Shown: piece after piece, positions 1-8,451 of the stretch
How positions within the stretch are numbered: the stretch's first letter is position 1
Layout of the letters: every line of letters begins with the position of its first letter
Assembly: GCA_026391835.1 (NCBI GenBank)
Contig: JAPLDF010000015.1
Location: forward strand, 1 to 64,000
Length of the DNA stretch: 64,000 bases
From: Bacteroidota bacterium
Lineage (GTDB): Bacteria; Bacteroidota; Bacteroidia; Bacteroidales; FEN-979
Reading direction: 5' to 3'
Translations under genes and position numbers: made by a program
Notes under the pieces: generated by a model
Database searches by the model: none
What the model was told of the DNA's origin: nothing
Seen by the model: only the letters and a program-made list of their open reading frames with translations

Positions 1-132
1 CGTCTGATAATCTCTTGTTTGGTATCCATGCTTATCATCGGTTTTACGCTGCTTTTGCGTATGCAAAGCAACTGGTTTAACTTCGATAAGTGGTATACTT
101 TTCAATTGGAATGTGGTACCCTTTTCAATTAA
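1..132 (+). CDS. C-terminal end of an unidentified protein (5' part outside window)
   Basis: A plus-strand frame is open from the first base and stops with TAA at 130-132, giving about 43 residues that include a hydrophobic stretch followed by an aromatic-rich tail (QSNWFNFDKWY). I do not recognise the family. Its last bases overlap the stop of the convergent gene at 125-607, which is possible for convergent genes but also fits a chance frame. No start can be judged because the gene, if real, begins to the left of the window. Confidence 0.3.
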   Translation, partial: RLIISCLVSMLIIGFTLLLRMQSNWFNFDKWYTFQLECGTLFN

Positions 133-607
133 TATATACAGGAGAAGTGAACTGTTCAAAAATGAAACCTAGTTCAGAATGGTTTGATTCCTGCTTTTCA
201 TTGTTGCCACCTTTGATCGTACTATTATCCCCAGTCACAATCCAAACATCAACAAACACTTCCTCTTCGCTTTCCACCAGAACACCCCATTGCCGGTCAT
301 CGATTGGGACTGTCAATGTCTGGCCACATGTTACCGTAAAAGGTCCAAGCACAGTTGCATGGTCAAGACTGTAAATCCATACAGTGGCTGTGCAACCATA
401 TGGATTTGAAGATGTTATATTCACCTGAACATTTCTTTTCTCCCTTGTTGATTTTGAATTTAAGTGGTAATCCTGGCGGAAATTTGCATACCCAATTACC
501 CTTACATTATAGGACGGAATTGGGTATGTGGGAATGGCCTGAGCATTTATGACTTGTTCAACCAACATCATCATAATTACGAGGACTGGAAATAAAACTT
601 TTTTCAT
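125..607 (-). CDS. Secreted protein of unknown function
   Basis: 160 residues with a clear Sec signal peptide: MKK start, hydrophobic core to about residue 20, and a likely signal peptidase I site after VINAQA. The mature part is polar, rich in beta-forming residues and Asn/Thr, has one Cys pair (GCTAT...VTCGQ) and ends with FTSPVYIN. I recognise no domain. The hydrophobic leader, start codon and length support a real exported protein. It stands alone, with about 260 bp of AT-rich sequence separating it from the response regulator on its 5' side. Confidence 0.65.
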   Translation of the reverse strand: MKKVLFPVLVIMMMLVEQVINAQAIPTYPIPSYNVRVIGYANFRQDYHLNSKSTREKRNVQVNITSSNPYGCTATVWIYSLDHATVLGPFTVTCGQTLTVPIDDRQWGVLVESEEEVFVDVWIVTGDNSTIKGGNNEKQESNHSELGFIFEQFTSPVYIN

Positions 608-871
608 ACCTGTTTGTGTTAGGATTAATAAATGACAAATATCATCCTAAAGGTATGTTTTTCAAACACATAGAACATCGTATCATTTGTTCATTCTGAG
701 TGGTGTACAAATGTGTAAGGGGAAAATCATTGATAGTCCATCTTGCAGAATATCAAGAAGATATACTTCGTACTCCGTCACTTTTTTAGTGGCGAATTAA
801 AAAAGGAAATTGAATGGAAGGTTAAATCGCCCTTTAAAATTTTAATGTAGCGATATCAATAAGGGTTAAGA

Positions 872-1504
872 CTAAACTGAACCTGCTTTGGAGAGCAATT
901 TGATCAATTCAAGATTATTCTTTACTTTGAAGGATTCTCTCATGGATTTCAAAATTTTTTCGATCATAGACCGGCTAACTCCGATTTTATCAGAAATTTC
1001 CTTGTGAGTTGATCCATTAGCCAGATATGAAAGAATATTTCTTTGCAAAGCAGTAAACTTCGGGTTATCAATAGTGGAATCATCGAGTTTGTTGTTTTTC
1101 TTCGATAGTTCCTTTGTAAAAACATTAAACCTCTCGCCCTGTGCTACTTTTTGAATGGCTAGCTTTAACTCCTCTCTGGTTGAGTCTTTTGTGATATAAG
1201 CTGAAACACCTTCATGAAACATTTTGCTTTTCCAGATGGCAGATTTTTCCCCCGTATATATAATGATCGGTTTTTCAGGAAAGTGTTTTTTCAAATTCCT
1301 GACGTTATCAATGGGCTGATGGTTCGGAAAATGAAGATCCAGGATAAAGATGTCAAAATCCAGCGGGTTATCTTTTGATATCACGTCATCTAAAGTTTCC
1401 GCCGATCCTGAAATCATGATACCATCCCTTTGAGGTCTGAAAAGGAACCTAAAACTCGAAAGGATCACCATTAAATGATCCTCGATAACGAACAATCGTA
1501 TCAT
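872..1504 (-). CDS. Response regulator, NarL/FixJ (LuxR-type) family
   Basis: 210 residues: an N-terminal receiver domain and a C-terminal LuxR-type helix-turn-helix. The acidic pocket is at E8/D9, the phospho-acceptor is D56 in FILDLHFP, the conserved Thr is T84 and the conserved Lys is K106 (YITKDS). The DNA-binding part (about 150-205) carries the recognition segment THKEISDKIGVSRSMIEKILKSM. It lies 27 bp downstream of the TPR histidine kinase on the same strand and is very probably its partner. Such regulators act as phosphorylation-dependent transcription activators; the target genes are not evident here. Confidence 0.9.
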   Translation of the reverse strand: MIRLFVIEDHLMVILSSFRFLFRPQRDGIMISGSAETLDDVISKDNPLDFDIFILDLHFPNHQPIDNVRNLKKHFPEKPIIIYTGEKSAIWKSKMFHEGVSAYITKDSTREELKLAIQKVAQGERFNVFTKELSKKNNKLDDSTIDNPKFTALQRNILSYLANGSTHKEISDKIGVSRSMIEKILKSMRESFKVKNNLELIKLLSKAGSV

Positions 1505-1531
1505 ATTGGAAAATATTTATAAAATTACCAA

Positions 1532-3415
1532 TCATTTTAATGGGATCGAAATGTTCCATTTAGTGCCGGACCCAACTTCTGAATTCATGATTGCTTTCCC
1601 CCCCAGAATCCGCGCTCTCTCATGGATATTCGAGATTCCTAATCCTTTATTTATCGAGGAACCTGAATCCATACCAGGGCCTGTATCGGAATAAAAAACA
1701 AATAGGTGATTCTCTTCAACTGCGAGTTCAATCTCAACCGTACCATTAGAGACGTATTTCATAGCATTAAATAAAATTTCCTGAATAATCCTGTAAATAT
1801 GAAGAGTTCTCTCAAATGATAAATCTATTTGATAATCTGTGCATCTGTAATGAATTGGAACAGATGAAATAGATTGAACATCATTAGTCAAGCCTGAAAC
1901 TAAATCCGGTAGCGGTATTTGACCAATAAAGCTATTATCAATTCTATGAGAGATCGCCCGAATCCCTTCAGTCAAAGAAGACAACTTTTCTTTTAATTCC
2001 TGTTCAATTGATGGGTCGCTGATTTTTGCCAGATCAATCTGTTTAACCATTGCAATATAAAATGGATTTGCCAGATCATGCAACTCCATAGAAATTTTTC
2101 CTTTTTGATTCTCCTCGAGATCAATCAACTTGTTGGCAGATTTTAAAAGTGATTCCTGATATCGTATTTTATTTTTTTGTAACCTCCAGCTGTAAAATAG
2201 TACTGTAAGCAAAAGAACCAAAATCGCGCATCCAAATAAAAACAGGGCAAGCCGGATTTTATTTTCTTTCATCTGAATGATAGTTTCATTGGATTGAATC
2301 CTGAGCTCCTTGTTCTTCACATCCAACAAAGCCGACAACAATCTTACCTGATCCGATGCATATTTTCGATTGGCCTCCAATCGCATTTTTAGCGATTGTC
2401 TTTCATAAATGAAAGCCCTGGATATCTTCGACTGAGCTAACATGACATCGGCATAGGTATCAAATAAACTTGACAACCAATCGTAATTTTCAATTTTTTG
2501 AGCAATAGGGATTGCATGGTCTTTCAAACATTTTTCAGCCCCCTTAAAATCGTTTTTTTCAAGCAGACTATAAGCCATATTATTGAACGCAGCAATTTCC
2601 AGTTCCGGGAAATTTCCTGATTTTGCCATTTCGAGGGAGGACCGATAATGGGCAATTGCGGAATCAGGATTTGTTTTCATCAGGCCTAAATTAATTTGAA
2701 TGAGAGATATTTGTTCCTCATTGCCAAGTTGCTGACTGAGCATCTTAATGGCTTCCTGCCGACCTTTCTCAACTATTTCGGGATCCTTTTCAAATAGTGT
2801 ACGACTTGCCAATGCAACTCCCATTTGACTTGACAAATTATTTCTTTTAGCTATAGAATATGCGGAATCGAACATTATTCTGGCTTCAGTCGTATCCAGT
2901 AGTGAATTTTTAATATTTCCAAGAGCATTATAGGCATTTGATAACAGGGGGAATTCATCCCATCTCCTTGAATTAATGACCGCTGAATCGAGAAAAACAA
3001 CAGCCATTTTATAATCTACAGCAGCCAAATAAACCATTGCAATATTGTAATAAAGTTTTGCCTTGAGATCTATAATATTATTTTTTTCGACAATTTTTAA
3101 GGATTTCGAATAGAATATAAAACTGGAATCGCTTTTATAATTCTTGTAGGCGATTCCTTTTATGATAAAGGCCTTCGCCAATGCTTCCTCCGTATTCACG
3201 GATAAAGCCAGTGACAATGCCTTATCTGCATACTTGTGAGCAAGTTTATTATCTGCAGCCTTTTTAATATCCACCAAGGAATCAAAAAATCTGAGAGAAT
3301 CTAACTTCACCTTTGATTCAGACTTATCCTCAATGCTCACACCATTAGGAGTGTTATCACCGCAGCCCAAAAACAGAACAGAAACAAGAATTAAAAACAA
3401 GCTCAATTTAGCCAT
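1532..3415 (-). CDS. Lipoprotein sensor histidine kinase with TPR repeats
   Basis: The frame runs up to 3568, but the ATG at 3413-3415 is the better start because it gives a lipoprotein leader (MAKLSL...LFLGC, Cys18) and avoids overlap with the upstream gene. From that start (627 residues): lipobox, helical TPR-like repeats at about 40-350, a membrane helix at about 388-410, a HisKA_3-type dimerisation segment with the phospho-His in SMELHDLANP (about H446), and a HATPase domain with N-box (EILFNAMKY), DTGPGMD and GLGISNIHERA. The topology implies a periplasmic TPR sensor tethered by both lipid and a transmembrane helix. It is followed by its probable partner response regulator. AT-rich compared with the phage block next to it. 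Confidence 0.88.
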   Translation of the reverse strand: MAKLSLFLILVSVLFLGCGDNTPNGVSIEDKSESKVKLDSLRFFDSLVDIKKAADNKLAHKYADKALSLALSVNTEEALAKAFIIKGIAYKNYKSDSSFIFYSKSLKIVEKNNIIDLKAKLYYNIAMVYLAAVDYKMAVVFLDSAVINSRRWDEFPLLSNAYNALGNIKNSLLDTTEARIMFDSAYSIAKRNNLSSQMGVALASRTLFEKDPEIVEKGRQEAIKMLSQQLGNEEQISLIQINLGLMKTNPDSAIAHYRSSLEMAKSGNFPELEIAAFNNMAYSLLEKNDFKGAEKCLKDHAIPIAQKIENYDWLSSLFDTYADVMLAQSKISRAFIYERQSLKMRLEANRKYASDQVRLLSALLDVKNKELRIQSNETIIQMKENKIRLALFLFGCAILVLLLTVLFYSWRLQKNKIRYQESLLKSANKLIDLEENQKGKISMELHDLANPFYIAMVKQIDLAKISDPSIEQELKEKLSSLTEGIRAISHRIDNSFIGQIPLPDLVSGLTNDVQSISSVPIHYRCTDYQIDLSFERTLHIYRIIQEILFNAMKYVSNGTVEIELAVEENHLFVFYSDTGPGMDSGSSINKGLGISNIHERARILGGKAIMNSEVGSGTKWNISIPLK

Positions 3416-3510
3416 AATAGAATCTTTGAATGCAAGGATACAAAATTCTATTGACTTTCCCTTTTTAGAATTTAATGTAAAATGGGACGTTTGGAATGTC
3501 CCCGACGACC

Positions 3511-3538
3511 AAAAAAAGAGCCGTGACGACCACGGCTC
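3511..3538 (-). terminator. Rho-independent terminator after the SSB-tail-like gene
   Basis: On the minus strand an 8-bp perfect stem (GAGCCGTG / CACGGCTC) with a 5-base loop is followed by seven Ts (3517-3511). It lies 13 bp beyond the stop of the gene at 3552-3890 and marks the downstream end of the phage-like transcription block. Confidence 0.85.
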
Positions 3539-3551
3539 CGTTTCCCCCCGA

Positions 3552-3890
3552 TCAGAAGGGTAATTCATCGGTCTGTTTTTCAGCAGCCTTTTTGCCGCTC
3601 TTGGCTGTTTTCTTGCCGGGCTTTGCAGCCTTGATCTCTTTTTTCGGTTCGTTCACCTGCGATTTCTCGACGGCCGTTTCGGATTCCACCAGTTTGTTGA
3701 CGTAAACGGTGTAGTCATTTCCGAAGCTGTCGGGGTTCTGCAATTTGGCCACCTCGAAGGTGATGTACTGTTCGCCCTTGTATTCATGAGCGTGCTGGAG
3801 GATATCTTCGATCCTGATGGAGATTTTCACGATCTGCAAATCCTTTACCTGTTTTCCTTTTGCGATGTACTTCTTGACAAATGTTTTCAT
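3552..3890 (-). CDS. Small basic protein with SSB-like C-terminal tail (TDELPF)
   Basis: 112 residues. The N-terminal 75 residues are mixed alpha/beta (MKTFVKKYIAKGKQVKDL start, then FEVAKLQNPDSFGNDYTVYVNKL); residues 80-108 are a Lys/Ala-rich linker (several KKAAK-type words), and the protein ends TDELPF. That layout, a folded domain plus flexible linker plus acidic tip ending in Pro-Phe, copies the SSB C-terminal peptide that recruits DNA-processing enzymes. The family is not one I can name. It is the last gene before the terminator at 3511-3538 and is separated from the terminase by about 880 bp of non-coding sequence. A role in replication or repair of the element is inference. Confidence 0.75.
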   Translation of the reverse strand: MKTFVKKYIAKGKQVKDLQIVKISIRIEDILQHAHEYKGEQYITFEVAKLQNPDSFGNDYTVYVNKLVESETAVEKSQVNEPKKEIKAAKPGKKTAKSGKKAAEKQTDELPF

Positions 3891-4417
3891 GGCTTCTTTT
3901 TTTTGAGGTTAATTTTTATGCAAGTGTCATGAAGAACATGGAGGGGCACTCAAGGAGGAACTGGAATACCGGATTGCAATGAGGATATGCCGGGAAAATC
4001 CTTGAATGAGTGGAACTTTTACCCTGTAATGAGCTCATAGCTTAGCATACAAATATGACCAAAAAAAAGCCATGAATGTTTGGCAGTGCCATCTGCCGGG
4101 AGAGAAAAGGAAGATGCACATATCCAATTCCATCAGGATGATCCGCTCAACGCTCATGCGGCGAACCATCCATTTCAGAGTGGACAAAATACCCGAAAAG
4201 CCGGGATGATCGTTTGGGCAACAATGGAATTAGCCAGGAGAAAAATAAGGTGGATGCACATGGGAAAGGCGACCGCTATAGCCCGGGGCCAGCTACACAA
4301 GGCTCAGCGAGAAAACCTATGAATCCTACTACAAGCAGGGAAAAGGGGCGGTTGTCACGTCAAGTTTTGGGAGGAAGGGTACCCCATTAAAATGCTGCCC
4401 GTTGGTCTTTCTTTTTG

Positions 4418-4456
4418 GTACTTCTTCTTTGACCCTCACCGACAAAGAAAAAGTAC
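4418..4456. repeat. Inverted repeat (hairpin 1)
   Basis: Arms GTACTTCTTCTTTG (4418-4431) and CAAAGAAAAAGTAC (4443-4456) pair over 14 bp with one mismatch around an 11-base loop. It is related in sequence to hairpin 2 about 80 bp downstream (both have TTCTT loops flanked by CAAAGAAAA). Confidence 0.7.
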
Positions 4457-4508
4457 TCCGCTGAAGGTCAGGTTATCGCTGATATCAACCTGCCTGCGAA
4501 TTCTTTTG

Positions 4509-4540
4509 CTGCTTTTCTTGTCGCTTACAAAGAAAAGCAG
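4509..4540. repeat. Inverted repeat (hairpin 2)
   Basis: Arms CTGCTTTTCTTGT (4509-4521) and ACAAAGAAAAGCAG (4527-4540) pair with a single-base bulge. A diverged second copy of the hairpin at 4418-4456. Confidence 0.65.
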
Positions 4541-4584
4541 TCCGCCCTTTGGCGTACTACAAAACAGAAAGTCTATTTTATTGA

Positions 4585-4628
4585 TTTGTAACTACAAACG
4601 GGTAAAATATTCCCTTTGTAGTTACAAA
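4585..4628. repeat. Nested palindrome (TTTGTA-AC-TACAAA pair)
   Basis: Arm 1 TTTGTAACTACAAA (4585-4598) and arm 2 TTTGTAGTTACAAA (4615-4628) are exact reverse complements, extended inward by GGG/CCC with one bulged base, around a 9-base AT-rich loop. Each arm is itself a dyad, TTTGTA and TACAAA around a 2-bp centre. The result is two identical operator-like or recombinase-core-like sites in inverted orientation. Confidence 0.75.
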
Positions 4629-4770
4629 ATCTTCACGAAGTGCACGCCCCGCCCTATCGAAAAATGCAATTGCACCGGTTGCAACCGTTTGGATATATGA
4701 ACTGAGACTATATATGTAATAAATTGAATATAAAAACCGAACGAAAAAACAACCAGCCATCCCTGCTCCC

Positions 4771-6276
4771 CTATCTTCCGGGGAAAAGGATCATCTCATT
4801 GGTGGGATATTGCTCCCCTACCAGGGGGCTGAGCAGCCAGTAGAACAAATTGTCAGCGGCATCACTCAGGTCGGTGGCTTTCCACCGGGGCTGATCTTTG
4901 CGGCGTTCGGACGATTTGTCTTTCTTGAACTCCTGCGGAAGAATAGGTGCATTGTCCATGGAAAAGAATGTTTCCATGGCATTGTTCATGTTGATACGAA
5001 AGGCGGGAAGTCCCGGTTGCTCCCCCGAAAGGAACTTGAACCAGAACTGGAATTTATCCATGTGGTGCGCCTCGTAAAGTTCGGCGCGGAGCTGGACTTC
5101 CCAGCCAGCCTTCGACAGTTGTTCCCTGACATCATCAAAGTAAGAGTTGCGCGAGGCTGCATCGTTCTTACGGTTTCCGTCGGATCCACCATAGAGGTAC
5201 ACATACCGGACCGGTTTGCATTTGTAGTGGTCGATAAACTGCTTTACCAGGACTGACAGCATTTCATTCTCGACATAGAAGTTGCGGATGATCCGGATCT
5301 CATTGAGCAGCCGGTCCCATTGTGCCACGATCATGCAGTTCTGAGATGTGCCGAAATCAAAGGAGACATACAGCGGCTCACTACCGATGCAATCCCGATC
5401 AGCCCGGCAGTCAAAGACGCTGCCGGCTGCAGGCAGGCTTGCCTGGTCAATATAGTTGTACTCGTAGGAATCGATATAACCATGCACGGGTGCTTTCAAC
5501 AAGGGGTAAAAGCCGTTGGTGTTCTGTTTGCGACGAATGTTTAACACCTCAAGATCATAGACGATTTTTGGCAGAACCCGCTTGAGATCACGGAAGTACA
5601 TCTCTCCCAGGATTTTGGTATTCTGTACGGCCGATGCTTCCAAATAACAGTACCTGGAAGGCATCTCTTTGGCCAGCTCCTGGTATTCAAACACCCAGTC
5701 ACCATCCGGGGTTAGTGGCATGGTGCCCAGGAACAAGGTGCCATGGTGAAACCTCAGATGCCCGAAGCGGTCCCGGTTGCCGCGATTTGCGGGTAATACA
5801 TCAGATTCAATGGCTGACTTTTTGAGCTTTGTGCATTCATCGAAGATCATCCCGTCATAAGATCCGCTTCGGGCCATTTCCGGCCGGTCGAAGGAATTGA
5901 ATTCAACGACAAAGCCGTTGTAAAAATGGATGCAGTTCGAGTAATCCAACGGTGGGGCATAAGGTTCCGGCCACTCATTTCTTTTCGGTGCCCGGTGCCC
6001 GACAAAATAGTGGATGCCACGGTAAAGACCACGCCGTTCAAAGTGGTCGATGATGGGGGGCAGCGACTTGGTCCGGATGTGGAAATAGGTCAACCCGTTA
6101 AGGGATATCTTTCCCCGGGGCATGGCGACTAAGTAGCGAATGATGTCCTCGGCGATTATAGTGGTCTTGCCCACTCCGCGGCCCCCAATGAACACTTTGT
6201 GTGGACTGTGGGATAGCTGTATGGCCACCTGTGGATCGTTCAGGTAGGGCGCTGGTCGTACCTTAATCTCGGGCAT
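4771..6276 (-). CDS. terL: Phage terminase large subunit
   Basis: 501 residues, the usual length for a packaging motor. The ATPase half has Walker A GGRGVGKT (31-38) and Walker B MIFDE (143-147). The RNase H-like nuclease half has candidate metal ligands D307 (VSFDFGT), D366 (GGSDGN) and D472/D475 (DLSDAADNLFYW). It would pump DNA into a prohead and cut the concatemer. The start overlaps the end of the small-terminase-like gene by 14 bp, so the two are translationally coupled. A portal is required for this enzyme to work, and none is encoded nearby. Confidence 0.88.
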   Translation of the reverse strand: MPEIKVRPAPYLNDPQVAIQLSHSPHKVFIGGRGVGKTTIIAEDIIRYLVAMPRGKISLNGLTYFHIRTKSLPPIIDHFERRGLYRGIHYFVGHRAPKRNEWPEPYAPPLDYSNCIHFYNGFVVEFNSFDRPEMARSGSYDGMIFDECTKLKKSAIESDVLPANRGNRDRFGHLRFHHGTLFLGTMPLTPDGDWVFEYQELAKEMPSRYCYLEASAVQNTKILGEMYFRDLKRVLPKIVYDLEVLNIRRKQNTNGFYPLLKAPVHGYIDSYEYNYIDQASLPAAGSVFDCRADRDCIGSEPLYVSFDFGTSQNCMIVAQWDRLLNEIRIIRNFYVENEMLSVLVKQFIDHYKCKPVRYVYLYGGSDGNRKNDAASRNSYFDDVREQLSKAGWEVQLRAELYEAHHMDKFQFWFKFLSGEQPGLPAFRINMNNAMETFFSMDNAPILPQEFKKDKSSERRKDQPRWKATDLSDAADNLFYWLLSPLVGEQYPTNEMILFPGR

Positions 6277-6877
6277 CTTTCAGGATGGGTTCGTCGGCCA
6301 GCAGGATGTTCTTGTAATCGGCAATGGGCGAAGCATCGATAAGAGCCATTACCTTTTCGTTCAGTTCCAGGAGCGCTTGCTGCGCCTTCGGATCAATGAG
6401 ATTGAAATATTCGGAGTTAAGAAAATTGTAATTGATCGAAAGCAGTTGCACCGGTGGTTGAATCTTCGAAGGATCAGGAAGCTCCAGATCTTCCTTGTCC
6501 AGATTGTTAGCCCGGATGATCTTGTCCAGCAGCATCCCGATGGCCTTGAAATCATTCTTTACCGAAGCTTTCCGGTAAGCTTCAATGGCCCATTGGGTAA
6601 CCATATCCCGCAGGGCATAGCGATCCATCCCCCGGATAGGACCGAAGCAGCGGGTGCAATTGTACACATCACGGTAGGCCTGTACATCGGAGATGTCATA
6701 CACCTTCATGAGCATCTTGACCACCTCTCGCTTGGTGCCGTTCTGATTGATCAGCATGGAATAGGCCGCTTCCCAACGCTCGCGCAGCTGCTGGTCATGA
6801 GAGGTGAGTTCGACATTATCCGACAGGTAATAGAGCTTGATCCGCTCCATGGTGGTTTCTGAGATCAGGCTTTTCAT
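6263..6877 (-). CDS. Small-terminase-like protein
   Basis: 204 residues, mostly helical, with an N-terminal helix-turn-helix-like region (MLINQNGTKREVVKMLMKVYDISDVQAY is split here by position 40-70) of the kind that recognises pac or cos DNA. It lies directly before terL with a 14-bp overlap, the classic position of the small terminase. Assignment rests on context, size and predicted HTH rather than on a motif I could name with certainty. Its start overlaps the stop of the preceding small gene by 4 bp. Confidence 0.6.
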   Translation of the reverse strand: MKSLISETTMERIKLYYLSDNVELTSHDQQLRERWEAAYSMLINQNGTKREVVKMLMKVYDISDVQAYRDVYNCTRCFGPIRGMDRYALRDMVTQWAIEAYRKASVKNDFKAIGMLLDKIIRANNLDKEDLELPDPSKIQPPVQLLSINYNFLNSEYFNLIDPKAQQALLELNEKVMALIDASPIADYKNILLADEPILKDARD

Positions 6878-7152
6878 AGGTCGTCTGCTTTGGCATTCTC
6901 CACGAGTTTCAGGGCCAGCGTCTGTGCCGGCGAAGAGCCGTTCTGCGCCAGGTCGAAGATCCCCTTTCGAAGTTCTGCTTCGCGTTTGAGCCGGCCGCGC
7001 TGAAAAGCTTTTCCAGCCGAAGAGTTCGGATCATCAATCAACTCGGACAGATCACGGGGATCCACCTCCATGATCACGGCGATCTCGCTTTTGGTAAACA
7101 TCAGCGAAGCATAGGTTTCCAGATCGCTGAGCATGGCTTCATTCAGTTCCAT
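6874..7152 (-). CDS. Small HTH-like protein in the packaging operon
   Basis: 92 residues from the ATG at 7150-7152 (MELNEAML), chosen because it gives a short 14-bp overlap with the PLD gene; a longer frame to 7212 would overlap it by 74 bp. The middle (FTKSEIAVIMEVDPRDLSEL) looks like a helix-turn-helix and the C-terminus is a charged helix. Similar small proteins precede terminases in Bacteroidota prophages. Function not established; it could be a second DNA-recognition subunit. Confidence 0.55.
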   Translation of the reverse strand: MELNEAMLSDLETYASLMFTKSEIAVIMEVDPRDLSELIDDPNSSAGKAFQRGRLKREAELRKGIFDLAQNGSSPAQTLALKLVENAKADDL

Positions 7153-7732
7153 CAAAGACACTTGAGTTTGAAAGTTCACGTAATATCCAGTCCCGGTGAA
7201 AGGCGGCGACATTCTTGTCGCAGCACAACACTCCCGCTTCGATGCGGGGATTACGGGTATAGTTGGCCGATCCCACTACGCAGATCCCCCACCGGTCATT
7301 CTCGATCACGGTGACCTTTGCATGACACTTGGCCGCCTTGATGTCGGTGGTGATCTTCTGCAGGAACTGCAGCTCAGCCGGTTTGCGGATGCCGTTGCGA
7401 TAATCGAATATGCCTTTAAGTTCAATGATCAGCCCTTGTTCAATGAACTGGTACAACTGCCGGATGGCATATTCCGATATCGCCCAGGTGGTGAAATAGA
7501 CCCGGGCAGGACCGGTCTGTTCCAGGAGAAAGAACAGCAGGTCATGCGTGGACCAGTCACCCAGGGAAACGTAATGTACTGACTGCTGCTGGGCAACCTG
7601 CCCGAATACCTGGTGCAGTTTTGCATTCGCTTTGCCAATGGTCAGCATGGTCGTTCCCCCAGAGGCAATTGATCCGGAACCGGCTTTGTCGGTCTTTTTC
7701 CTTTTGAGTTCGTCGGGTGAAAACAGGCTCAT
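7139..7732 (-). CDS. PLD-superfamily nuclease-like protein
   Basis: 197 residues with one HKD-type motif: H137 and K139 in CHAKVTVIEND, followed by GSANYT (G154-N157). A single motif means it would have to dimerise to form an active site, as the Nuc and BfiI types do. The first 35 residues are charged or Gly-rich and poorly ordered. It begins with a 4-bp ATGA overlap with the preceding gene. A nuclease in the middle of a capsid/packaging operon is unusual; DNA processing, exclusion of a competitor, or a role in integration are all possible and none is shown. Confidence 0.75.
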   Translation of the reverse strand: MSLFSPDELKRKKTDKAGSGSIASGGTTMLTIGKANAKLHQVFGQVAQQQSVHYVSLGDWSTHDLLFFLLEQTGPARVYFTTWAISEYAIRQLYQFIEQGLIIELKGIFDYRNGIRKPAELQFLQKITTDIKAAKCHAKVTVIENDRWGICVVGSANYTRNPRIEAGVLCCDKNVAAFHRDWILRELSNSSVFDGTE

Positions 7733-8379
7733 TGTTGTAGTCGTTTGTCGATTTCAGCCAGTTCGTCCTGGTATTGATCAAAGAGTTGCTGGTTCCGGGA
7801 AAGGGTTTCAGGGGTTTTCGAACCGGCCACCAGTCTTTTGTACCTGGCAACGTAGGTTCGGAGATTGTGTTGGCACTGGATAAGTTCTACATCATTGAGT
7901 TCAAAGATTTTCTTCTTTGCCTCCGGAATCTGTTTTACCGGGATCACCCCATGCTTTTCATAGTGTGCGATATGCCCGGCTAGTTCCTTGAGCTGATCAT
8001 CCAGGTCAAGGATCCGGAAGGCGATCTCCTTTCTTTCTTCTGCAGTTCTGTATTCAATAACCGCATGGAGGTTGTCCAGCATCTTGTAGATCATTTTCTG
8101 TTGCTGGCGGAGATCTTCAATCTGAATGGCCGGGATTTTTACAAGTGGCTTTTCTTCAGTTGGTTCCAGGTGTTCATTGGCTTTGACTAAATGACTGGAA
8201 ATCATGGGGCCGATAACCTTCCCCAACTCGTAGGCCAAGGTCAACTGGTTTTTCCCGGTTGCTCCCCCCATACGAAGGATTCTGCCAAGCTTGGAATTCT
8301 TGTAGCATCGGTCGTAAAGTAAAAGTCCTGAAGGATAATCCTGGTCAGAATTCAGCCAGGAAAAGATTTCGTGATCCAT
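7729..8379 (-). CDS. Coiled-coil protein of unknown function
   Basis: 216 residues from the ATG at 8377-8379 (MDHEIFSWLNSDQDYPSG). The first third is compact; the rest is strongly helical and charged with heptad-like Leu/Ile spacing, such as the stretch around DLRQQQKMIYKMLDNL and AEIDKRLQQ at the C-terminus. I recognise no family. Its stop overlaps the start of the PLD-like gene (ATGA), so the two are co-expressed. It could be a structural or scaffolding subunit. Confidence 0.6.
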   Translation of the reverse strand: MDHEIFSWLNSDQDYPSGLLLYDRCYKNSKLGRILRMGGATGKNQLTLAYELGKVIGPMISSHLVKANEHLEPTEEKPLVKIPAIQIEDLRQQQKMIYKMLDNLHAVIEYRTAEERKEIAFRILDLDDQLKELAGHIAHYEKHGVIPVKQIPEAKKKIFELNDVELIQCQHNLRTYVARYKRLVAGSKTPETLSRNQQLFDQYQDELAEIDKRLQQ

Positions 8380-8451
8380 GCAGCGAAGGTATCGCTGCAA
8401 TTGCAGGGATTAAAGGACAAAAGAAACTACTCAGCTATAAGTTGTAACTAT

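Larger units (their letters stand above)
3891..4770. other. 880-bp intergenic region with three hairpins
   Basis: No convincing gene. The plus-strand frame near 4080-4322 has no recognisable domain. The right half holds three strong inverted repeats listed separately (4418-4456, 4509-4540, 4585-4628). The region lies between the large terminase gene and the last gene of the element, so it could be a packaging, regulatory or recombination site, or a place where a gene has been lost. Confidence 0.5.

Noticed and set aside
4080-4322. 80-codon plus-strand frame in the gap next to the terminase
   Set aside because: No homology, biased composition and opposite orientation to the element; considered as a possible integrase remnant, but no Arg/His/Tyr catalytic motif is visible in any frame.
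4385-4700. 102-codon plus-strand frame over the hairpin region
   Set aside because: It is built from the inverted repeats themselves, with low-complexity Leu/Phe/Ser runs, and has no homologue I recognise.
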